From Actinomycetota bacterium (GTDB lineage Bacteria; Actinomycetota; Actinomycetes; S36-B12), in the NCBI GenBank assembly GCA_947472655.1, contig CANJCG010000016.1:1-18474 (forward strand): a DNA stretch of 18,474 bases, read 5' to 3'. A program made the position numbers and the translations under genes. Below, one piece after another: positions 1 to 5,867 of this stretch (its first letter is position 1; every line of letters begins with the position of its first letter). The notes beneath the pieces are model-generated. The model saw only the letters and a program-made list of their open reading frames with translations. It was not told where the DNA came from and made no database searches.

Positions 1-185
1 GCTTGCCACGGGGTTTCACCCACCTGCGCAACACAAGCTTCTGTTTGGCTTGCACGCTGATACGACTGCGTTTGCACTGAGTCAGCAGAAGCAACAGTGG
101 CACCAAACAACGTGCCAGCAATGATCATCAACACTGACAAGGTGGCTAGAAACATTCTGGAACGAACTGACTTGAGAACCGACAT
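1..185 (-). CDS. Secreted protein of unknown function, N-terminal part (runs off the left edge)
   Basis: The minus strand is open from an ATG at 185-183 to the window edge, giving about 61 codons with no stop. The N-terminus is a textbook Sec signal peptide: a basic start (MSVLKSVRSRM), a hydrophobic core to about residue 30, and an Ala-x-Ala site (VASA before DSVQT) near residues 31-34. The mature part seen so far is polar, contains one Cys, and ends in GETPWQ. A GGAAG ribosome site lies about 7 nt before the ATG. A perfect hairpin (201-220) sits just upstream in the leader. The visible sequence does not match a family I can name, and a cell-wall or exported enzyme cannot be told from a small secreted protein. 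The overlapping plus-strand reading frame at 97-375 is taken to be a shadow of this gene. Confidence 0.7.
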   Translation of the reverse strand, partial: MSVLKSVRSRMFLATLSVLMIIAGTLFGATVASADSVQTQSYQRASQTEACVAQVGETPWQ

Positions 186-438
186 CACTAACTTCCAACC
201 GCTGGGAGACTCAACCCAGCAAGGAATTCTCACCGAGCGCGAACCGAGGTGCACGAGCACGCCCAAGCGCTGCGACGCGGGAACGATAAAGCCAACACGA
301 TCGACCATAGCCAAACAATGGGACTCAGGTACCCGAAATGCATGCATGGATATCCCCAAAGTTGCTGCCCGCTAGCCAGCCTGGGAGTACGTTGAGAGGA
401 GTTAACGGTAAATCACTTCACATATAGGGGGAACATTC
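186..438. other. Divergent intergenic region with short palindromes
   Basis: These 253 bases separate two divergently read small genes and should hold both promoters. I see no convincing -35/-10 pair in either direction. There are two abutting perfect palindromes: ATGCATGCAT at 338-347 and GGATATCC at 348-355. A perfect inverted repeat (GCTGGG, 8-nt loop, CCCAGC) lies at 201-220, close to the start of the secreted protein gene. An actinobacterial c-di-AMP riboswitch was considered, because such leaders often precede secreted cell-wall enzymes, but I could not find its conserved core. Confidence 0.4.
201..220 (-). promoter_or_regulatory. Perfect hairpin in the leader of the secreted protein gene
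   Basis: GCTGGG and CCCAGC form a 6-bp perfect stem with an 8-nt loop, 15 nt upstream of the ATG at 185 and just before its GGAAG ribosome site. It could be an operator or an RNA hairpin that controls ribosome access. No T-run follows, so it is not a simple terminator. Confidence 0.3.
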
Positions 439-690
439 GTGAGCGCTACATTCACAGCAGTAGCAAAAGCCCTGAACGACAACCCAGAACTCGCAACCAA
501 GGTCATGTCAGCTGCAACCCCAGCCGAACGCGCCGAAATCCTCAAAGCAGCAGGCGTCACTGTTCCAACCCACGCCGATGTCAACTCCCACCACGCATCA
601 CTAAGTGATGTTTCAGGCGCAGGGCAATCGGCGTCACCAAGTCAGATACCAAGCGTTGCTTCCACCGCGGCCGCGGCTTCCGCGCTTTGA
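439..690 (+). CDS. Small Nif11-like protein, 83 aa
   Basis: A GTG-started frame of 83 codons is preceded by AGGGGGA at about 7 nt spacing, which is a strong ribosome site and supports a real gene. Residues 5-45 resemble the Nif11 domain: a helix start, then NPEL (15-18), then ATPAER (26-31), then an aliphatic stretch ending in AAGV and a polar turn with HADV. Nif11 domains occur as leader peptides of nitrile-hydratase-related RiPP precursors and also as stand-alone proteins of unknown role. The C-terminal 30 residues are Ser/Ala/Gly-rich with no Cys and no clear GG cleavage site, so a lanthipeptide-type core is unlikely. No RiPP-modifying enzyme is visible nearby. A terminator-like hairpin follows at 711-736, suggesting a one-gene transcript. 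Family assignment is tentative; that it is a gene is more secure. Confidence 0.6.
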   Translation: MSATFTAVAKALNDNPELATKVMSAATPAERAEILKAAGVTVPTHADVNSHHASLSDVSGAGQSASPSQIPSVASTAAAASAL

Positions 691-710
691 GCTAACTAGC
701 AAGCAAGGCC

Positions 711-750
711 TCGTGGTGCACAGTAATTAACCACGACGCTTTTACTTTTC
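711..750 (+). terminator. Probable rho-independent terminator after the Nif11-like gene
   Basis: TCGTGGT (711-717) and ACCACGA (730-736) form a perfect 7-bp stem with a 12-nt loop, followed by the T-rich run CGCTTTTACTTTTC. It lies 20 bp after the stop codon of the small gene. The loop is large and the T tract is interrupted, so strength is uncertain. Confidence 0.5.
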
Positions 751-819
751 ACCACACCCGGTCCATTTGTTGGCCAAAGGTCACTCGTGAATACCTTGAC
801 GCACTATTCAATGAGGAAA

Positions 820-894
820 TGGAGCCGCCTCGGGGATTTGAACCCCGGACCTACGCATTACGAGTGCGTTGCTCTACCCCTGAGCTAAGGCGGC
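820..894 (-). tRNA. tRNA-Thr, anticodon CGT, CCA encoded
   Basis: Read on the minus strand, the sequence folds into a complete cloverleaf. The acceptor stem is GCCGCCT/AGGCGGC, the D stem GCTC/GAGC, the anticodon stem ACGCA/TGCGT with loop CTCGTAA, the variable loop AGGTC, and the T stem CGGGG/CCCCG with loop TTCAAAT. The anticodon is CGT, which reads the Thr codon ACG. The discriminator base is T at 823 and the CCA end is encoded at 822-820. It lies 70 bp downstream of the efflux pump gene on the same strand; I see no clear promoter in that gap, so co-transcription and processing is possible. Confidence 0.96.
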
Positions 895-964
895 CTTGCA
901 CCTAAGGGACACGAGAGAATTCGACCCCAAGGGATCACCAATCGTATCTGAACTCCTTGAGTGC

Positions 965-2434
965 CTAGTGCATGGCTGGCAGGTCCGCGTCGGCGTCATT
1001 CACCTGCATGTCTTCCTTAGTTATGCGAACTAATACGACCCAGATAATTCCGGCCAGAGCCAAAATTCCAACACTCCAGGCAAATGCTGTCGTGAAGCCG
1101 TGCACGAGCGCATCATTCGTAGGCCCCGCAAGTTGGTTGCTCACGATAAACGAAGTCGTTGCCGCGGCAGCCATGGTGTTCAAGAATGCAAGGCCGATCG
1201 AACCACCGATCTGTTGGCATGTGTTCAGCACAGCAGAGGCAACGCCAGCGTCATGATTACCGACACCGAACAACGCCACAGCTGAAAGCGGCACGAAGAT
1301 CAAACCCATACCAATGCTGATCACGATCATGCCTGGAAGAATGTTTGGCCAGTACGTGCTCGAAGCTGTGAGGTGGGTGAAAATGAACAGCCCTAACACT
1401 GCAAGGCAGAAACCCGCGAAGGTCACATAGCGCGGTCCAAATCGCGGAAGCAGTTGACTTGCAATACCTGCGCTCAGTACTACGCCGATTGAGAATGGCA
1501 GGAATAACAACCCGCTGGTGAGCGGAGTGAAGTTAAGGACTCCCTGGAAGAAGTACGACAGGAACAAGAACATTGCAAACAGCCCGATGCCGACAAAGAA
1601 GGAAGCGAGGTAAGCCCCGCCACGGATGGAGTTCAAAAGAATCGGTAACGGCAATAACGGATGAGAGGATCGCGCTTCAATGAATAGGAATATTGCTAGA
1701 AGCACTACTCCGATGCCCATGAATGAGAGAGTCTCCGTGCCATTCCAACCATCAGTGCTGGCTTTAGTGATTCCGTAGACCAAGGAAACCAAGCCCAGGG
1801 TTGCTGTGATCGCGCCAGGAATGTCGTACTTGGTTTCACCTGTGGCACGTGACTCTTTCACATACTTCACGGCAAGCAGCACTGCAACAACTGCGATTGG
1901 CACGTTCACAAGTAGCGTCCAATGCCATGAGGTGTACTCAACGAGAATGCCGCCCATGATGAGACCAATAGCTGCGCCGCCGCCCGACAGTGCGCCGTAC
2001 ACACCGAAGGCTTTCGCTCGTTCTTTGCTGTCAGTAAAAGTAACGGTGATCAAGGAGAGTGCGGCAGGAGCAAGCAATGCTGCGAACACGCCTTGCAATC
2101 CACGCGCAGCGATGAGCATTCCGGCTGAAGTGGAAATACCACCCAGCATCGAGGCTATAGCGAAGCCGGTCAAACCCACGATAAGCACCTTCTTGCGACC
2201 CGCGTAATCGGCAATACGACCGCCAAGAAGCAACAGCCCTCCAAATGCGAGGGTGTAAGCCGTAATAACCCACTGACGGTTTGCATCAGTGATGCCAAGG
2301 TCTTGCTGCATTGCTGGGAGAGCGATATTCACGATTGATGCATCGAGCACCACCATTAACTGAGAAATCGCAATAACGATGAGTGCTTTCCAGCGCATCG
2401 GATCCGGAACAATTGCTGCAACAGGCATTGACAC
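965..2434 (-). CDS. MFS drug:H+ antiporter, DHA2 (EmrB/QacA) family, 14 membrane segments
   Basis: The 489-residue product is almost wholly hydrophobic with about 14 membrane helices, the usual size and topology of DHA2 exporters. Motif D1 is clear (LDASIVNIALP, residues 30-40), as is motif A in the first cytoplasmic loop (GGRIADYAGRKK, 71-82). The antiporter motif C in helix 5 is also present (GGGAAIGLIMGGIL, 151-164). The role is proton-driven export of drugs or other amphiphiles across the cytoplasmic membrane; the substrate cannot be predicted. GTG at 2434 is chosen because GGAG lies about 6 nt upstream; the ATG two codons later would be about 12 nt from it. No TetR or MarR regulator is adjacent, which is unusual for this family but not rare. 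It stands between a lipoprotein hydrolase gene and a tRNA and may be transcribed alone. Confidence 0.93.
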   Translation of the reverse strand: MSMPVAAIVPDPMRWKALIVIAISQLMVVLDASIVNIALPAMQQDLGITDANRQWVITAYTLAFGGLLLLGGRIADYAGRKKVLIVGLTGFAIASMLGGISTSAGMLIAARGLQGVFAALLAPAALSLITVTFTDSKERAKAFGVYGALSGGGAAIGLIMGGILVEYTSWHWTLLVNVPIAVVAVLLAVKYVKESRATGETKYDIPGAITATLGLVSLVYGITKASTDGWNGTETLSFMGIGVVLLAIFLFIEARSSHPLLPLPILLNSIRGGAYLASFFVGIGLFAMFLFLSYFFQGVLNFTPLTSGLLFLPFSIGVVLSAGIASQLLPRFGPRYVTFAGFCLAVLGLFIFTHLTASSTYWPNILPGMIVISIGMGLIFVPLSAVALFGVGNHDAGVASAVLNTCQQIGGSIGLAFLNTMAAAATTSFIVSNQLAGPTNDALVHGFTTAFAWSVGILALAGIIWVVLVRITKEDMQVNDADADLPAMH

Positions 2435-2493
2435 GAATAACTCCGTAATCGGCGCGTAGGTGGGTTAAATGCGCAGTACCACTGTACCCGCAG

Positions 2494-4011
2494 TTACATA
2501 CCGGAACATTTCAGGTTCGCTTCAGGTAGCGTTCCCGAGAGAAAATACCGGTCAACAGCCTCATCGATACATCCGGAGCCTTGTTGATAGGCCGTGTGGT
2601 TATAGGAATCCCAGGTGAGCAACCTGCTGTTTGGTACCTGACTTGTCAGTCTTTTGGCCCAAGCTGCAGGTGTTGCGGGGTCATGACTTGTCGCGACGAC
2701 GAGAACAGGTGAAATTTTTTCGAAAGTCCTCTTCTTGGTGGGTGCCGGGCCCAAAGGTGGCCAGTTGGAGCACGGAAGCATGCCCCAAGCCAGACTCGCC
2801 CCAAAGGTTGGCGCAACGCTCTGCCATTGGTTTGCAAGCGCGCTCACTTGATCAACCGTTCCTGCATATTTCCGATCAAGGCAGGTTACTGCGTAGAAAG
2901 CGCTTGTTGAATTGTCTGCAAAATGCCCATCGGGCTGCCTTCCTGACCGACTATCAAGCAGGGTGAGTAATGGCGCCCCATTGTGATGATTTACGGCATC
3001 GTCAAGTGCACTTCTCAACTGCGGATAATCCCCAGCGGAGAAATACAGGTAGGAGAACACTGACCTCGATGCCAGCGAACTGTTCAAATCTCGACTGCCA
3101 ACTTTTATCGGACTTGCGTCAAGACTTTTAAGAAAATTTTGAATCTTCAATACGACCTGTTTCGCATTACCTGGATAAGGGCAGTCATCGTGCGTAGCGC
3201 AGTCCGCAGCAAAATGCGTGAAAGCTTCTTCGAAACCTATGGCCTGAGCTTTCGTAACCGCGGTCAGATCAAGATCAACGGGGAGAACACCGTCAAGAAC
3301 CATCCTGCCGACACGATCGGGAAAAAGTTGCGCGTACCGCGCACCAACAGCAGTCCCGTAGGACTTACCAAGGAAATTGAATGACTCGTCTTTCACGACA
3401 GCACGGACTATGTCAAAATCTCGGGCCACATTCTCGGTGCTCATGTGTTTAAAACGCGGGCTCGCAAATTTCACGCAACCTGCTTCCGGCCATTTCGCCA
3501 GCTTCTGATACACGCTGATCTGTTCGGGAGTTTGCGGATAAGAAGTCGCCGCATCAAGTACATCTTGTTGTTGGTCGGTAAGGCAGTTCACCGGCTCGCT
3601 CTTGGAAACTCCTCGAGGATCAATCCCGATGATGTCGAAATGTTCATTCACTGCTTCTGACAAAGTTTGACGCGCAGACTTTGCATAGTCGAAACCGCTA
3701 CCGCCCGGTCCGCCAGGATTCACAAACAATGCACCTTGTGAATCCCCTTTCGCTGGCACTTTTGTGACTGCAAGAGTCGTGGACGCACTACCTGGGTTTC
3801 GATAATCAAGTGGAACCTTGACTTTTGCGCAGGTAGCGCCACCACAGTCAGTCCACTTGACCGTTTGTTCGTAGTACACCTTGAGGTTGCTGGCGACAGC
3901 GCGCGTGATGACGGGTGAAGGAACTGCAACTGTTGGTTGCTGACTTGAACACGAAGCCAGTGAGAGTGAACTAGCAACCGCAAGGACTACAAGTGAAAGA
4001 CCTCTGCGCAT
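2494..4011 (-). CDS. Secreted lipoprotein serine peptidase/hydrolase (tripeptidyl aminopeptidase SlpD/SlpE-like)
   Basis: The product, 505 aa from the ATG at 4011, is an alpha/beta hydrolase of the actinobacterial tripeptidyl-aminopeptidase type. It begins with a lipoprotein signal (MRRGLSLVV...) ending in the lipobox LASC, lipid Cys 21, so it should sit on the outer face of the membrane. The oxyanion segment NPGGPGGSG is at about 98-106. The nucleophile Ser 217 lies in GKSYGT, with Asp 444 (SHDPATP) and His 472 (NHTAY) completing the triad. The mature part has ten further Cys, suggesting several disulfides. A TTG 42 nt upstream would extend the frame into holB, but its ribosome site is too close and it would bury the signal peptide, so ATG 4011 is preferred. 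It starts 20 bp after holB ends and is probably the last gene of the topA-tmk-holB run. The family removes N-terminal tri- or dipeptides from secreted proteins; the exact substrate is unknown. Confidence 0.88.
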   Translation of the reverse strand: MRRGLSLVVLAVASSLSLASCSSQQPTVAVPSPVITRAVASNLKVYYEQTVKWTDCGGATCAKVKVPLDYRNPGSASTTLAVTKVPAKGDSQGALFVNPGGPGGSGFDYAKSARQTLSEAVNEHFDIIGIDPRGVSKSEPVNCLTDQQQDVLDAATSYPQTPEQISVYQKLAKWPEAGCVKFASPRFKHMSTENVARDFDIVRAVVKDESFNFLGKSYGTAVGARYAQLFPDRVGRMVLDGVLPVDLDLTAVTKAQAIGFEEAFTHFAADCATHDDCPYPGNAKQVVLKIQNFLKSLDASPIKVGSRDLNSSLASRSVFSYLYFSAGDYPQLRSALDDAVNHHNGAPLLTLLDSRSGRQPDGHFADNSTSAFYAVTCLDRKYAGTVDQVSALANQWQSVAPTFGASLAWGMLPCSNWPPLGPAPTKKRTFEKISPVLVVATSHDPATPAAWAKRLTSQVPNSRLLTWDSYNHTAYQQGSGCIDEAVDRYFLSGTLPEANLKCSGM

Positions 4012-4031
4012 GCGTAAACCGTAACCCGAAA

Positions 4032-5246
4032 CTACGATGCAGCGCGGACCCAAGGGTCCTTTAGTTCAACCATCAAGGCTTCAATGGCCATGAGCGGCGT
4101 GACGTTGGAACCCATCTGCTTTCGGGTGTAGTTAATTGCCAACAGGCGCCGTCCCGTGTCTTCAGCAGTGGAGTTCGCTGCCAACTGAGACAACTGCGGA
4201 CGCATCTCATCGTTGATGAGCCCCACCTCGGCGCCAGTCTGAAGCAACAACACATCTCGATACAGGCCAAGTAGATCAACAAGTGCTCGATCTACTTGAT
4301 CCCGCACAATGCGAGTGCGACGGCGTTTTTGCGTGGTCTCAAGCTGTTTCATTGAACTATCAAGGGACCGCTTGAGTTGACCTTTGAGTTTCGATTCGGC
4401 ATCTGCTCCGAAGGCCTTACGCAATTGTTCTGCCTCTTCAACATCAAGTGAATCCGTAATCGAGTGGGCATCAAGGGTTGCAGTTTCGATCAAGTTCTGC
4501 GCATGAACAAAGCAAGCTGGTAAATCATGTAGCTGCATTGGGATACGAAGTACCTCTTGACGCCGCATTCGTGCATGCTCATCAGTAGCTAACGCACGTG
4601 CCCGCCCGATATGGCCCTGTGAGGCTCGCGCAGCAAAGGCAGCCAATGAAGCATCGATGCCGTAACGCTCTTGAAGTGCTGCGACAACAATCGAATCTGG
4701 CGGCGTGCGTAGGGTCACATGACGGGTGCGCGAAAGAATTGTCGGCAACACATCTTCGGTGCTGGGGGCACACAGCACCCAAACAGTATGCGGCGGCGGT
4801 TCTTCGATCGCCTTCAATAAAACGTTAACGGCCTGATCCGTGAGTCGATCTGCATCTTCGACAACGACCACATGCCACGGACTGCTCGTTGGAGACATTC
4901 CCGCTTGCTTGATTAACTCACGCGCATCATCAACGCCGTACGTGAGTCCCTGTGGTTGCACGATGTCGACGTCAGGATGGCCACCTGTTGGTGCATTGCG
5001 GCAGATCTGACATTGCCCGCATCCATTTTCTGGACAGACCAGCGCTGCAGCAAATGCAGTAGCCGCATTTGATCTGCCTGATCCAGGTGGTCCAGTGAAC
5101 AACCATGCGTGCGTCATCGCTGGTCCGTGTTCGCCTCGCGTGATCAGTTCAGCATCGTGAACTGCGCGATCCAACTTTGTAACGACTTCATCTTGGCCAA
5201 TGAGGACATTCCATATTGGCGCCGGAACGGCAGTCGTTTCGTTCAT
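4032..5246 (-). CDS. holB: DNA polymerase III, delta' subunit of the clamp loader
   Basis: This is a 404-aa AAA+ protein. Walker A is GPPGSGRS (52-59). Right after it comes a zinc-binding Cys set (C71, C76, C79, C82), typical of DnaX and delta' clamp-loader subunits. Later motifs are VVEDADR (128-134), EEPP (148-151) and LSRTRH (171-176), the position of the 'SRC' arginine-finger motif, here with Thr instead of Cys. With DnaX and delta it loads the beta clamp onto primed DNA. Its ATG overlaps the tmk stop as ATGA (5246-5243), the usual tmk-holB coupling. The first Cys spacing (five residues) is shorter than in E. coli. The long C-terminal part has the helical character of the clamp-loader collar. 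Confidence 0.93.
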   Translation of the reverse strand: MNETTAVPAPIWNVLIGQDEVVTKLDRAVHDAELITRGEHGPAMTHAWLFTGPPGSGRSNAATAFAAALVCPENGCGQCQICRNAPTGGHPDVDIVQPQGLTYGVDDARELIKQAGMSPTSSPWHVVVVEDADRLTDQAVNVLLKAIEEPPPHTVWVLCAPSTEDVLPTILSRTRHVTLRTPPDSIVVAALQERYGIDASLAAFAARASQGHIGRARALATDEHARMRRQEVLRIPMQLHDLPACFVHAQNLIETATLDAHSITDSLDVEEAEQLRKAFGADAESKLKGQLKRSLDSSMKQLETTQKRRRTRIVRDQVDRALVDLLGLYRDVLLLQTGAEVGLINDEMRPQLSQLAANSTAEDTGRRLLAINYTRKQMGSNVTPLMAIEALMVELKDPWVRAAS

Positions 5247-5860
5247 GCCAATCGACCTGCGATGAATTCATCAACTGCTATCTGAATCCGCTGAGCAACT
5301 TCGTCGATAGATCCTGAAGCATTGACTACTCGATAGCGCTCAGGGTCGTGCAGTGCGAGTGCTACGAATGCCTTGCGAACTCGATCGTGATACTCCGCAG
5401 GCTCGCGTTCTAGCCGATCAAGATCACTGCCTGCACGCGCTATACCCAAAGCAGAATCAATATCGAGAACAATGGTGAGGTCTGGAACTAATCCACCCGT
5501 TGCCCAAAGACTGAGATCTCTGATGCGTTCGATTCCAAGATCGCGCCCAACACCCTGATAAGCGATTGAAGAATCAATGTAGCGATCACACACCACGACT
5601 TCACCACGCACCAGAGCAGGGCGAATCACATTGGCCACATGTTCTGCGCGAGCACCTGCAAAAAGCAATGCTTCAGTGCGAGTATCAAGCCCAGTAAATT
5701 CTGGGTTTAACACCAAACTGCGAATCGCCTCTGCTGCAGGAGTCCCACCTGGTTCGCGAGTGTGTACGGCAGTTTTTCCGGCTGCGCGCAAGCGTTCAAC
5801 GAGGAGCCGAGTTTGCGTCGACTTTCCTGAACCATCGGGTCCCTCGAGAACTATGAACAT
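5243..5860 (-). CDS. tmk: Thymidylate kinase (dTMP kinase)
   Basis: The 205-aa product phosphorylates dTMP to dTDP using ATP, an essential step of dTTP synthesis in the cytoplasm. The P-loop is GPDGSGKS (about 8-15). The dTMP-binding REPGG is at about 36-40 and DRY with SSIAYQG at about 92-103. The LID region is near 148-154 (DRLEREP). Length fits the bacterial enzyme. ATG 5860 is preferred; a TTG two codons earlier (5866) is also in frame and closer to a GGGA, so the start is ambiguous by two residues. It begins 7 bp after the topA stop and ends in an ATGA overlap with holB. Confidence 0.94.
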   Translation of the reverse strand: MFIVLEGPDGSGKSTQTRLLVERLRAAGKTAVHTREPGGTPAAEAIRSLVLNPEFTGLDTRTEALLFAGARAEHVANVIRPALVRGEVVVCDRYIDSSIAYQGVGRDLGIERIRDLSLWATGGLVPDLTIVLDIDSALGIARAGSDLDRLEREPAEYHDRVRKAFVALALHDPERYRVVNASGSIDEVAQRIQIAVDEFIAGRLA

Positions 5861-5867
5861 TGTCAAA

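Noticed and set aside
97..375. Plus-strand open frame of 92 codons
   Set aside because: It lies opposite the signal-peptide gene, has no ribosome site, and its composition is not protein-like; the minus-strand frame has both a ribosome site and a clear signal peptide.
186..420. c-di-AMP riboswitch in the leader of the secreted protein gene
   Set aside because: The context would fit, but I could not find the conserved core or stems. A covariance-model search (Rfam ydaO-yuaA) would settle it: a significant hit would revive the idea.
402..584. Minus-strand frame of 60 codons opposite the Nif11-like gene
   Set aside because: The plus-strand frame has a strong ribosome site and a family-like sequence; the minus frame has neither.
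665..676. 12-bp palindrome CCGCGGCCGCGG as a regulatory site
   Set aside because: It falls within the Ala-rich end of the Nif11-like gene, where GCG/GCC codons explain it.
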